DNA from: VXNJ01 sp965217845
Lineage (GTDB): Bacteria > Chloroflexota > UBA11872 > VXNJ01
NCBI GenBank assembly: GCA_965217845.1
Contig: OZ244573.1
Location: forward strand, 2,170,001 to 2,234,000
Direction: 5' to 3'
Length of the DNA: 64,000 nt
How positions within the stretch are numbered: position 1 is the stretch's first letter; the number at the start of each line of letters is the position of its first letter. Shown here piece after piece: positions 52,157-60,799 of this stretch. The notes beneath the pieces were generated by a model. The model saw only the letters and a list, made by a program, of their open reading frames with translations, did no database searches and had not been told where the DNA came from. The position numbers and the translations under genes are program-made.

Positions 52157-52858
52157 ATGCGTGCCGATTGCGAAGCCTACGTCACGAGGGCCGCCGACTT
52201 GCCCGATCTCTTGGCAATGGAGGATCGAGCCGCTATAGACAAGGTGGTGTTGATCGCCAAGGTTGAATATCGCCCCGACAACCGCGCCGTCGCCGAATGC
52301 GGCCACCTCTCCGCGCGGATCATTCCCTGCGCCTGCGTGAACCCGCGGTTGGAGGGCGAGGCCACCGCCGAGCTGGAACGCTGCCTTGGCGAGGATGCGA
52401 TGCGGGGACTGAAGCTGATGTCGGCCAATCATGGATACGTGATTTCCTCCGAGGTCGTAAACGACTGCGTCGAGATCGCCCGCAGCTTCGGGGTTCCGGT
52501 CACCGTGCATTCACAGGGGACACCCTCGCACCCACTCGAAATCGGAATCCTGGCGCGACGCTTTCCCGATGTTCCATTCATCATGGACCACATGGGGCAC
52601 CGCTACTGGCGCGGCCAGGCGCTGGACGCCGCCCGACTGGCTGAGAACCTATTTCTGGGCACATGCATCGCCGCGTTCGAACCGGCGGCAATCAGCGATG
52701 CCGTTGACGCGGTGGGGCCGGAGCGGGTGGTATTCGGATCAAACGCCCCCACCGCGCATCCCGACCTGGCGGTCGAATCAATCGCCCGCCTAGGGCTGCC
52801 GGACGATCAATTCGATCTGATCATGGGCGGAAACCTGGCTCGCATTTACCGCCTCTGA
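52157..52858 (+). CDS. Amidohydrolase-family (TIM-barrel) protein with missing N-terminal metal motif
   Basis: 233 residues. Amidohydrolase_2-like barrel: AIDKVVLIAKVEY, VPVTVHSQGTPSHP, PFIMDHMGHRYW, and the final strand VVFGSNAPTAHPDLA. Two problems are visible. The usual N-terminal HxH metal pair is absent because an in-frame TGA (52151-52153) precedes the ATG; a fragment reading FDDHRVGENAGS lies in another frame at 52069-52104. And the last catalytic Asp (GSD.P) is Asn. Either a metal-independent divergent member, or a gene damaged by a frameshift or sequencing error. Confidence 0.65.
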   Translation: MRADCEAYVTRAADLPDLLAMEDRAAIDKVVLIAKVEYRPDNRAVAECGHLSARIIPCACVNPRLEGEATAELERCLGEDAMRGLKLMSANHGYVISSEVVNDCVEIARSFGVPVTVHSQGTPSHPLEIGILARRFPDVPFIMDHMGHRYWRGQALDAARLAENLFLGTCIAAFEPAAISDAVDAVGPERVVFGSNAPTAHPDLAVESIARLGLPDDQFDLIMGGNLARIYRL

Positions 52859-52934
52859 TCGCCGGAACCCGATTCGACATTAAGGTTTAATTTTCCCGCT
52901 GGGCAAATCCACCGCGCACAGGAATCTTCCACCC

Positions 52935-53270
52935 ATGTTCAACGCAGTGCACAACTCCGAGGCCCGAGACGTCGACTCGCCCTTCCTCGGGGTCAAACTC
53001 AAGATCATGGTTCACGGCGAGCGCATGATGCTAAACGAGGTCCACATCGAGGCCGGCGGCTGCGTGACCATGCACAACCATCCAAGCGAACAGATCGGGT
53101 ACTGCGTGAAAGGCGCGATCGAGCTGGAAGTTGAGGGCGAAAAAAGAGTCTGCCGGGCCGGATCGGCATGGATCATTCCAGGCGGATCCAATCATGAAGC
53201 TACCGCGATTGAACCGTCCATCCTGGTTGAGGCCTTTTCGCCGGTCAGATCCGAAATGATCAAGAAATAA
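52935..53270 (+). CDS. Small cupin-domain protein
   Basis: 111 residues, one cupin fold. Motif 1 GGCVTMHNHPSEQIGYCVKG with two His and Glu, and motif 2 PGGSNHEATAIEPS with His, give the metal-binding set. Substrate unknown; it may be a sugar or small-acid dioxygenase/isomerase or sensor. It follows the amidohydrolase by 76 bp. Confidence 0.85.
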   Translation: MFNAVHNSEARDVDSPFLGVKLKIMVHGERMMLNEVHIEAGGCVTMHNHPSEQIGYCVKGAIELEVEGEKRVCRAGSAWIIPGGSNHEATAIEPSILVEAFSPVRSEMIKK

Positions 53271-53286
53271 CCGCGCTCCGGCGCAT

Positions 53287-53310
53287 GGCGGCGCGGCCGC
53301 TTGCGCCGCC
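53287..53310. terminator. Hairpin between convergent genes
   Basis: Perfect 8-bp stem GGCGGCGC / GCGCCGCC with loop GGCCGCTT, 16 bp after the cupin stop and about 100 bp before the stop of the minus-strand small gene. Followed by TTGATC, no real T-run. Likely a bidirectional terminator. Confidence 0.5.
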
Positions 53311-53411
53311 TTGATCAGTTCAACCCCAGCCTGACCGGAACGCCTGTCGTGGAACCGGCGCCGCCGAGGATCGAAGTTCCAACGTGCGCCGACCCGCGCT
53401 GAACCAGGCGG

Positions 53412-53753
53412 TCAATTCGATGGCGATTGCGGCCGGTTTGCGTGCCAGGCGCGGGCACGAACGGTAAGCCCGGCGCGGGCGATTGAATGCCCTTCCTGGC
53501 GCACCCCGTGCGGAGCCCGCTCAAAATACCCGCCGCCCTCGAGGGCAAACAATTGGTCACGCGTCGTGGTCAAGAGCCAACCGGGCTCGGCCGGCACGTG
53601 CGGCTGGCTCAATTCCGCCAGCCCGGTTTCGTCCTCAATCCGTAACCGGAATACGAACCCCTGCGGCACCGATGCGGCGGGCCCGAATGCCCGATCGCAG
53701 AGCTTGAGCAGCAGGTCGATAAGCTCGGGGCCAAGCTCCTCAGGCATGTACAA
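53412..53753 (-). CDS. Small hypothetical protein downstream of the sulfatase
   Basis: 113 residues, no recognised family; a helix PELIDLLLKLCDRAFGP, then mixed strands FVFRLRIEDETGLAELSQP and LLTTTRDQLFALEGGGYF, and a Pro/Arg tail. It overlaps the sulfatase end by 14 bases and shares its strand, suggesting coupled translation. Codon pattern is not obviously different. It may be real but the evidence is only context and length. Confidence 0.4.
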   Translation of the reverse strand: MYMPEELGPELIDLLLKLCDRAFGPAASVPQGFVFRLRIEDETGLAELSQPHVPAEPGWLLTTTRDQLFALEGGGYFERAPHGVRQEGHSIARAGLTVRARAWHANRPQSPSN

Positions 53754-55221
53754 CCGGTTCCGGGTAGCGACTTTCGGCTTCCAGCATGGCGCCGGCCAAG
53801 CGATCGGTCAGCTCGGTTCGCTTCACGGCGAAATCAGGATCCTCGTAGAGGTTTCGGCGCTCCAGCGGATCGTCGGCCAATGCGTAAAGCTCGGACGTGG
53901 GTCCGCCTTCATAGCGCGTCAGCTTCCAATCACGGGTAACCAGGGTCCGCGAGCGCAATTGGCTGTAGCGCCCCTCGAATTCGATCAGGGCCTGGCGGCG
54001 GCCGGGTCCGCCGTGCAGCCAATCGGTGAACGGCCGCCCGACCATCTGGGCCGGCTGCGGGATGCCCGCCAGGTCGAGGAACGTCGGCGCCAGGTCGATT
54101 TGGCTGCCCAACCCTTGCAGGCTGATCTCCTCCGGGGCTTGGGGCAGGCGCGCCACGAACGGCACCCGCTGCAGTCCCTCGTAGGCGAACGGGCCCTTAT
54201 AAAGCAGTCCGTGGTCGCCAAGCAGTTCACCGTGGTCGGAAGTGAAGATGACCGCGGTCTGGTCGGCGATCCCCAGTTCATCCAGGGCGTCGAGCATCCT
54301 GCCGACAGCGTCATCAATCTGTCGGCACATGCCGTAGTAGAACGCCAGCGTCTGGCGCCAGGCCGCCTCCGAAATCGCCGGCAGGTCGTCCCAACCGGCG
54401 CCGCTGCCTTCCATACCGCCGCCGGGCCACCCGGCGGCGTACGCTCGCACATGATCGGGCTTACCGGCCAGGTCGCCGCCGAACGTGGGCGAGAGCTCCA
54501 TCGCCGCCGGGTCGTAAAGGTCGGCATAGGGTTTCGAGGGGGCAAACGGGTGATGGGGATCGGGAATGGACGCCCACAAGAAGAACGGCCGGGAGCGGTT
54601 GGCACGCATATAGGCGACCGCGCGCTCGGCAACCCAGGTAGTCGGGTGCTGCTCGACCGGCAGGGACGACTTCCAGCCGCCGGTCCACCGCGGCGGTTCA
54701 AGGGCGCGCTCGATCCCGCTAAGATCAGCGCTGTGCCCGGCGGCATCCCAATCGCGGCGGATGTGGCCCTGGGCGACGTAGTTGTGGCGAAGGGTCAGCT
54801 CCACGTGGTCGAAACCGTAGTAGGGACCATTCCAATCCGGCGCCACGATACCGTCGACCCAAGCTTGCGGCGTCTCAAGCGACTGCTCCGGGTCAACTCC
54901 GGGTTGCTGCCAGTAGGTGCAGAAATGGGCTTTGCCGACAAGGCCGGTGGCGTAGCCGTGCTCGGACAGGATCTTTCCGATCGTGGGCAGCGACGGGTCG
55001 AGGTTTACGCCGTTCGACCAGACCCGGTGCCCGCGTGGGGTCATGCCGGTAACCATCGACGCGCGCGAGGGCATGCAGAGCGGCTGTACGCAGTACATGC
55101 GCGGGGAATAGGCGCCTTCGCGGGCCAGGCGATCGAGCCGGGGGGTGGCGCCAACCGGGTTGCCGGCAATCCCCAGGGTGTCGGCACGCATCTGGTCGGT
55201 GGTGATGTAGAGAACGTTCAA
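53740..55221 (-). CDS. Type I sulfatase
   Basis: About 493 residues. The modification motif CMPSRASMVTG carries the Cys made into formylglycine. The N-terminal metal site is NVLYITTDQMRADTLG; later metal/active residues HHPFAP, FTSDHGELLGDHGLLYKG and the C-terminal Lys/Arg region DWKLTRYEGG are typical. It hydrolyses sulfate esters of sugars or steroids/aryls. No signal peptide is seen with TTG 55221 as start, so it may act in the cytoplasm. A TTG three codons to the left, in LAKSILDS, is an alternative. A formylglycine-generating enzyme is not in the window. Confidence 0.92.
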   Translation of the reverse strand: MNVLYITTDQMRADTLGIAGNPVGATPRLDRLAREGAYSPRMYCVQPLCMPSRASMVTGMTPRGHRVWSNGVNLDPSLPTIGKILSEHGYATGLVGKAHFCTYWQQPGVDPEQSLETPQAWVDGIVAPDWNGPYYGFDHVELTLRHNYVAQGHIRRDWDAAGHSADLSGIERALEPPRWTGGWKSSLPVEQHPTTWVAERAVAYMRANRSRPFFLWASIPDPHHPFAPSKPYADLYDPAAMELSPTFGGDLAGKPDHVRAYAAGWPGGGMEGSGAGWDDLPAISEAAWRQTLAFYYGMCRQIDDAVGRMLDALDELGIADQTAVIFTSDHGELLGDHGLLYKGPFAYEGLQRVPFVARLPQAPEEISLQGLGSQIDLAPTFLDLAGIPQPAQMVGRPFTDWLHGGPGRRQALIEFEGRYSQLRSRTLVTRDWKLTRYEGGPTSELYALADDPLERRNLYEDPDFAVKRTELTDRLAGAMLEAESRYPEPVVHA

Positions 55222-55259
55222 AATCGAATCCAGGATGGACTTAGCCAAGGCCGGCGGCC

Positions 55260-56144
55260 ATGGCCAATTTAAGCTCAAACCCGCGGCCGGATGCCAAACA
55301 CATCGGCGCCCGCCCCATGCCCAGCAATCAATATCTGGTACCCGCCATTGACCTGCACATGCTCGCGCACTCGCACGGCTGGCGGACCCTGGCGCCATTT
55401 GATTGGAATGGCGCTTGTTCCCGCCTGCAGACGGCCGCGGTCATCGGCGGGAAGGGGGTGTCGATCGACCTGACGCAGTCCGGGCCGGCGGTCCGGGTGG
55501 AATCCTGGGGACCGGTTCTGCAGGGAGAGCTGGACGGGGTAGTTCAACGAATGCTGTGGACCGATCTCGACCTGGAAAAGTTCCATGCCCGCTGCCGCCG
55601 CCGGAAACGCTACCGCCCGGTTGCCGAGGCCGGCGCCGGCCGGTTGCTGCGCTCGCCTTCACTGTGGGAAGACTTGGTAAAAGTCCTGGCCACGACCAAT
55701 ATCTCTTGGAGCGGGACGCGGGCGATGACTGCGCGCCTGGTCGAGGCACTGGGCGAATCCGCGCCGCTGGGCCGGACCGCCTTCCCGGATCCTGAGGCGG
55801 TTGCCCGGGTGCCGGTTGAGCGGCTGGCGCAGCTAACCGGATTCGGTTATCGTGCCGGCAGCCTGCAACTGATCGCGCAGTCGATCGCCGACGGGCGGCT
55901 CGATCTTGCAACCTGGGAAGACCCGCGCAACTCCGATCGCGTGGTCGCGGGCGAGATTCTGGATCTGCCCGGCATCGGACCTTACGGCCAGGCCTGCGTC
56001 ATGGCCCTATGCGGAAGATTCGGCCATCTGCCGATCGACTCGGTCTTTCGCTCCCGCCATCCTGACACCGAGTCGGCGCTGCGCCACTACCGGGCATGGG
56101 GGCGTTGGAAATACTTGGCTTACTGGTTCGGTGGCAAGCTCTAG
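55260..56144 (+). CDS. HhH-GPD DNA glycosylase (3-methyladenine/8-oxoguanine type)
   Basis: 294 residues. C-terminal HhH-GPD: EILDLPGIGPYGQACVMALC followed by catalytic Asp in LPIDSVFRSR. The Lys found in bifunctional OGG1/EndoIII members is not at its place, so monofunctional base excision is expected. The preceding VKVLATTNISWSGT and TGFGYRAGSLQLIAQSI blocks match AlkA-like repair enzymes. It is divergent from the sulfatase with only 38 bp between starts. ATG 55260 or 55317 could be used. Confidence 0.82.
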   Translation: MANLSSNPRPDAKHIGARPMPSNQYLVPAIDLHMLAHSHGWRTLAPFDWNGACSRLQTAAVIGGKGVSIDLTQSGPAVRVESWGPVLQGELDGVVQRMLWTDLDLEKFHARCRRRKRYRPVAEAGAGRLLRSPSLWEDLVKVLATTNISWSGTRAMTARLVEALGESAPLGRTAFPDPEAVARVPVERLAQLTGFGYRAGSLQLIAQSIADGRLDLATWEDPRNSDRVVAGEILDLPGIGPYGQACVMALCGRFGHLPIDSVFRSRHPDTESALRHYRAWGRWKYLAYWFGGKL

Positions 56145-57946
56145 AAAACCAGCAACAGGACCAGGTATCCAACCGCCATCACCACCAGGGCGACCGGCGC
56201 GCCAGCCCGCACGTAATCGTTGAAACGGTAGTTTCCAGGCCCCATTACCAATATGTTGCCGGGATGGGCAAACGGCGTAACGTAACCGGTGGCGGCCCCC
56301 AGGGCAACCGCCATGATGAACATCCGCGGGTCGGCTCCGGCGCTCAGGGCGGCGTCGATCGCCAGGGGCGCCATCAAGACCGCCGACACGTGGTTGTTGA
56401 CAAAGATGGCAAAGAGCGAGGTCAGGATCAGGATGATCGCCAGCACCACCTGCCAGCCGGCGCCGCCCACCAAGTCCACCATCGACGTGGCCAGATACTC
56501 GGCCGCGCCGGTTTCGGTCATGGCCTCGGCCATCGCCAGCATCCCGCCGATAAGGATGATCGCCCGCCAGGACACCGAGGTGCGGGCATCCTCCATCGTG
56601 ACCGCACCAATCAGCACCATTGCTCCGGCCGCGGCCAGGGCCACGATTGCCACCGGGGCCGCATTTGTCACCATTCCAACCACAAACAACAGCAACACGG
56701 CGATCGCCACCGGGGCACGGCTGCGCCGGAAACGCATCCCCGTCTCCTGGGATATCACGACCAGGTCGTCGGATCGCTGACGCAATGCATCCACCGCAGC
56801 GGTCGGCCCCTGGACCAGCAGGGTATCGCCCTGCTGCAGGCGCATTTCGGCCAGGCGCGTACGGCGCGGGACGCCCTCGCGCCAGACCGCCAGGACATTG
56901 AGGCCAAACCGTCCGGTGAATTCGATCTCGGGCAGCGTCTTGCGGATCAGATCGCTGCGCGGGGCGATCACGACCTCGGCCATGCGCGCCTCGCCAGATC
57001 CCAGCCGACTCAGATCGGTAGCGGTGCGCTCAATGCTGCCAAGTCCAAATTCGGCGGCCATCCGCTCCAGGTCGGGCATTCGCCCGCTCACCAGAAGATG
57101 ATCGTCCGATTCGACGATGGCTTCCGCCAGCCCGCTGGCCAGTAACTTTGCGCCGCGGGCGATGGCGCACACATAGACGCCGTACTCACGGCCAAGGTTT
57201 GCTTCGGTGGCGGTCTGGCCAACCAAACTGGATGTGAATGGGACGGCTATCTCGTAGACCCTCTCCTCCAGCAGGTAGGGCTCATGATGGCGGCTGGCGG
57301 CTGGCAGCATTGAGTCGATTTCGGCGCTGCCCGCGTGGGCCGGAAGCAGCCAGCGCCTGGCAGCCACCATCGTCACCGTCCCGGCAGCCAGAATCGCCGC
57401 CCCAACGGGCGTGAAGTCGAATAGCTGGAACCCCTCGAACCCCCGGCCTACCATCACGCTATTGACCAGCAGGTTGGCCGGAGTCCCCACCAGCGAAAGC
57501 ATGCTGCCCATCAACGCCCCGTAGGACAGCGGCAGCAGCACTCGCGAGACCGGAGCATCCATAGCGCGGGCCGCCGCGACAATGGCCGGCAGCATCACCG
57601 CCGCCGCGCCGATCGCATTCATGAAGCCGGAGAGGCCGCCGACCGCGAGCATCGTCAGGGCAATCAGGCGGGCCTCGCTGCCACCTGCGGCGCGGCGCAG
57701 CAACTGACCGAGCGAGTAGGCCACGCCGGTGCGCGAAAGCCCTTCGGAGATCACGTATACCGAACCGATCGTGATGATGGCGTTATTGGCAAATCCCGAG
57801 AGGGCCAGTTCCAGCGGGACCAGTCCGACGAAGAACACCGCCACCAGCACACCGATGCCGATCAGGTCGAAGGGGATGCGGTTTGATGCGAACAATCCGA
57901 CCGCGATGACCAGGATCGCGATCGTTAAGCCGATGTCGGGCGTCAT
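56141..57946 (-). CDS. SLC13/DASS-type permease with two RCK_C (TrkA-C) domains
   Basis: 601 residues. Two membrane halves of about five to six helices each flank a soluble middle (about 215-390) that holds two TrkA-C domains (AIVESDDHLLVSGRMPDL, and MRLQQGDTLLVQGPTAAVDA). Transport motif GTPANLLVNSVMVG (SNT-like in the first half) and FVNNHVSAVLMAPLAI in the second. Probably sodium- or proton-coupled anion transport (sulfate, dicarboxylate), gated by a nucleotide-like ligand. 4-bp convergent overlap with the glycosylase gene. Confidence 0.88.
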   Translation of the reverse strand: MTPDIGLTIAILVIAVGLFASNRIPFDLIGIGVLVAVFFVGLVPLELALSGFANNAIITIGSVYVISEGLSRTGVAYSLGQLLRRAAGGSEARLIALTMLAVGGLSGFMNAIGAAAVMLPAIVAAARAMDAPVSRVLLPLSYGALMGSMLSLVGTPANLLVNSVMVGRGFEGFQLFDFTPVGAAILAAGTVTMVAARRWLLPAHAGSAEIDSMLPAASRHHEPYLLEERVYEIAVPFTSSLVGQTATEANLGREYGVYVCAIARGAKLLASGLAEAIVESDDHLLVSGRMPDLERMAAEFGLGSIERTATDLSRLGSGEARMAEVVIAPRSDLIRKTLPEIEFTGRFGLNVLAVWREGVPRRTRLAEMRLQQGDTLLVQGPTAAVDALRQRSDDLVVISQETGMRFRRSRAPVAIAVLLLFVVGMVTNAAPVAIVALAAAGAMVLIGAVTMEDARTSVSWRAIILIGGMLAMAEAMTETGAAEYLATSMVDLVGGAGWQVVLAIILILTSLFAIFVNNHVSAVLMAPLAIDAALSAGADPRMFIMAVALGAATGYVTPFAHPGNILVMGPGNYRFNDYVRAGAPVALVVMAVGYLVLLLVF

Positions 57947-57949
57947 CGA

Positions 57950-58198
57950 TCAGTCGCTGGCGCCGCCGGACGATCCGGGGCCCTGCCCGGACGACTGATC
58001 CCCGGGATCACCCTGCCGGGGACGCGTGGCGGGGTTTATTGCATCTTCGAGCAGCAGCTGCGGGATTCCCTTCCGGATCGGATATCGACGACCGCAGCCA
58101 TTGCAGATCAACTCCGACGCCGATTCCGTCAGTCCTGCGCGGCAGGCCGGGCAGGCCAGCAGCGCAAGCCAAGCATTGTTGTCCGGGGCAAACGGCAT
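57950..58198 (-). CDS. Trm112-like zinc-ribbon protein
   Basis: 82 residues from ATG 58198 (an ATG at 58249 is possible). CPACRAGL and CNGCGRRYPIRKGIPQLL give the CxxC...CxxC zinc ribbon and YPI..GIP motif of the Trm112/UPF0434 family, partners of methyltransferases. The C-terminus is a Gly/Ser/Pro-rich tail. It starts close to the transporter gene (3 bp gap). Confidence 0.8.
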   Translation of the reverse strand: MPFAPDNNAWLALLACPACRAGLTESASELICNGCGRRYPIRKGIPQLLLEDAINPATRPRQGDPGDQSSGQGPGSSGGASD

Positions 58199-58364
58199 CG
58201 GCAAATTGGCGGGACGAGCCTGGGTGGCTAGGCGATCTTGCGGCGGCACCGCCGATTGGATCGCCGATGCGCCCGAATTCTAGTGAGCCGCCGGGGTTGC
58301 GGCTAAGGGAATCTGCCCATAGCCGCGTTAGAATTCCGTAAATCATTAGGGCGCAAAACTGTGC

Positions 58365-59084
58365 ATGCGCCTGACCGCCGAACCCACCGCCCTCATGGAC
58401 ATCGCCTGGTTTGGCGCGTCGTGCTTTCGCATCAAGCACGGCGGCGCGACCATACTGATCGACCCCTACCGGCTGGGGCAGCGTTACCGCAACCTGAAAA
58501 TGGCGGCGCACGCCATCAGCCTTAGTGGCTCGCCCTTCGTTAACAACGGCGAATTACGGACCATCGAAGGACTTGGCGAAGACAGCAAAGCGGGTCCGGA
58601 TCCCTACCGCATCGACCGCCCCGGCGAATACGAGATCGGCAACATTTTCATAGACGCGTGGCCGGCAGCGCCGATCGCGCCGGATGCCGAACCGGGTACC
58701 TTGATCCTGCGGTTCCGGGTCGGCGGGGCCAGCATTGTCCACATGGGGCAACTCGCCCAACTGCCGACCGTAGCGATGACGTCGGAAATCCGTCACTGCG
58801 GCGCGCTGCTGGTCCCACCCGGCGGACGCGGTGAGTTCGTAATTGAACAGGCGGCCCGTCTTGCCGCACGCGTCAGCCCGGGTTGGGTCGTGCCGATGGG
58901 TTACGCCGACCAGGATGAAGATGAAAACGGACAGGCGATCGCGAAATTCAATGCCGCGCTGGGTCTTCCCGAGCAGCCGCAACGCAGCGATCTGACCGTG
59001 ACCGGGTCGTTCGACGGCCAAAGCCCGCCCAACCTCGCGTGCCTGCGACCGAGGATTGCGCTCAAACCCTCGGCGGTGGCCTAA
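58365..59084 (+). CDS. Metallo-beta-lactamase-fold protein without the HxHxDH metal motif
   Basis: 239 residues. Family landmarks remain: IAWFGASCFRIKHGG, LIDPY (equivalent to tDPY), IDRPGEYEIGN and IVHMGQL. Where the HxHxDH zinc motif should be (after AHAI) the sequence is SLSGSPFVNNGEL, so zinc hydrolase activity is unlikely. May be a structural or binding relative. It ends directly at the start of pyrG. Confidence 0.75.
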   Translation: MRLTAEPTALMDIAWFGASCFRIKHGGATILIDPYRLGQRYRNLKMAAHAISLSGSPFVNNGELRTIEGLGEDSKAGPDPYRIDRPGEYEIGNIFIDAWPAAPIAPDAEPGTLILRFRVGGASIVHMGQLAQLPTVAMTSEIRHCGALLVPPGGRGEFVIEQAARLAARVSPGWVVPMGYADQDEDENGQAIAKFNAALGLPEQPQRSDLTVTGSFDGQSPPNLACLRPRIALKPSAVA

Positions 59085-60746
59085 ATAGCCGTCCTCAACC
59101 AGTCCAAATACGTCATCGTGACTGGTGGCGTAATGTCCGGACTCGGCAAAGGCGTAACTTGCGGGTCCATCGGTCGCATCCTCAAATCACGCGGCCTGGG
59201 TGTGCTCAACATCAAGCTGGACCCCTATATCAACGTCGACCCCGGGACGATGAACCCGGCCCAGCATGGCGAGGTTTTCGTAACCGACGACGGAGCCGAG
59301 ACCGATCTCGACCTCGGTCACTACGAGCGCTTCACCGACGTGAGCCTGACCGCCGACTGTAATACGACCAGCGGCCAGGTCTATGCCGAGGTGATCCGCC
59401 GCGAGCGCTACGGCGATTTTCTCGGCGGAACAATCCAGGTGATTCCGCACGTAACCGACGCGATCAAGTCACGGATCCTGCGCCAGGAGCAGACGTTTGG
59501 CGCGCAGGTTCTGGTGGTCGAGGTCGGCGGCACGATCGGCGACATGGAGGGATTGCCGTTCGTGGAAGCGCTGCGCCAGCTCAAGCGCGACGTGGGTCCC
59601 GAAAACATCATGTACATGCACCTGACCTACGTCCCCCGGCTCGGCCCATCGGGCGAGCTGAAAACCAAACCCACCCAGCACTCCGTCGCCACCCTGCGCT
59701 CGATCGGGATCCTGCCGGAGGTAATCGCCTGCCGCTGCGAACAGCCGCTGGATCTCTCCACCCGCGAGAAGATCGCGCTGTTCTGCGACGTCGACGTCGA
59801 CGCCGTCATTTCGCTTCCGACCCTTCCCGACATTTACGGTCTGCCGATGCACCTGGAAGACGAGGGCCTGGGCGACTACATCTGCCGACACCTTGGAATT
59901 GACGCTGGTCCGGCGAACCTCTCCACCTGGAAGGCGATGGTCGAACGGTCGCATCAGCACCAGCATGAGCTTGAAATTGCACTGGTCGGCAAATACGTCG
60001 AGGCCACCGACGCCTACATGAGCGTCGTGCAGGCGTTGTATCATGCCGGCGTGGCCAATTCGGCCCGCGTAAATATTCGTTGGGTCGACTCCGAGTCGAT
60101 CGAGTGCGGATCCGCCGATGAGATGCTGGCCGGTTCCGACGGCATTCTGGTACCTGGCGGCTTCGGAGTTCGCGGCCTGGAGGGCAAGATCGCGGCCGCC
60201 GGCTGGGCCCGCAGCACCGGTACCCCATACCTGGGGCTGTGCCTGGGAATGCAGATGGCCGTGGTGGAATTTGCCCGCAACGCGGCCGGGATAAAAGGTG
60301 CGGCCTCCTACGAACAGGACGCCGGGGCCAGCGAGCAGGTGATTTCCCCGATGCCCCAGCACCATGGCGACATCGACCTCGGCGGGACGATGCGGCTCGG
60401 CGCCCAACCCTGCGCAATCGTCCCCGGCACCCGCGCGGCGGCCGCCTACGGCACCGAGCACATTTCCGAACGACATCGCCACCGGATGGAATTTAACAAC
60501 GCATTTCGAAACCGCCTGCAACAGGCCGGCATGGTGCTTTCCGGAATAAACGAGAAACGGGATTTGGTCGAGATCGTCGAACTGGCCGATCACCCGTGGT
60601 TCGTCGGGGTCCAATTCCACCCGGAATTCAAGTCCCGGCCGAACCGCCCTCACCCCCTGTTCGTCGGTTTTCTGCGCGCTTGCAGCGCCCAATTCCCGAC
60701 TACCAAGATGCAGACCGCTTACCAAGAGAATCTGCAGCTTACCTGA
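59085..60746 (+). CDS. pyrG: CTP synthase
   Basis: About 553 residues; amidates UTP to CTP using glutamine. Synthetase domain: VTGGVMSGLGKGVTCGSIGR, KLDPYINVDPGTMNP, EVGGTIGDMEGLPF; glutaminase domain: YLGLCLGMQMAVVEF (Cys nucleophile) and VQFHPEFKSRP. The first strand SKYVIVTGG is conserved but lies before the first GTG (59118). The region from the stop of the previous gene offers ATA at 59085, with GGTGG five bases before; no ATG, GTG or TTG is available. GTG 59118 would lose the strand. So either a rare ATA start or a mutated start codon. Confidence 0.95.
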   Translation: MAVLNQSKYVIVTGGVMSGLGKGVTCGSIGRILKSRGLGVLNIKLDPYINVDPGTMNPAQHGEVFVTDDGAETDLDLGHYERFTDVSLTADCNTTSGQVYAEVIRRERYGDFLGGTIQVIPHVTDAIKSRILRQEQTFGAQVLVVEVGGTIGDMEGLPFVEALRQLKRDVGPENIMYMHLTYVPRLGPSGELKTKPTQHSVATLRSIGILPEVIACRCEQPLDLSTREKIALFCDVDVDAVISLPTLPDIYGLPMHLEDEGLGDYICRHLGIDAGPANLSTWKAMVERSHQHQHELEIALVGKYVEATDAYMSVVQALYHAGVANSARVNIRWVDSESIECGSADEMLAGSDGILVPGGFGVRGLEGKIAAAGWARSTGTPYLGLCLGMQMAVVEFARNAAGIKGAASYEQDAGASEQVISPMPQHHGDIDLGGTMRLGAQPCAIVPGTRAAAAYGTEHISERHRHRMEFNNAFRNRLQQAGMVLSGINEKRDLVEIVELADHPWFVGVQFHPEFKSRPNRPHPLFVGFLRACSAQFPTTKMQTAYQENLQLT

Positions 60747-60799
60747 TTCGGCCGCGTCGGCGGACCGACCGCGAGAGCATTCCACAAATTGGACCGCAA

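Noticed and set aside
53566..55272. 568-codon plus-strand open frame opposite the sulfatase
   Set aside because: Antisense shadow in G+C-rich DNA; the minus-strand frame has full sulfatase motifs, the plus frame only low-complexity Arg/Gly/Gln text.
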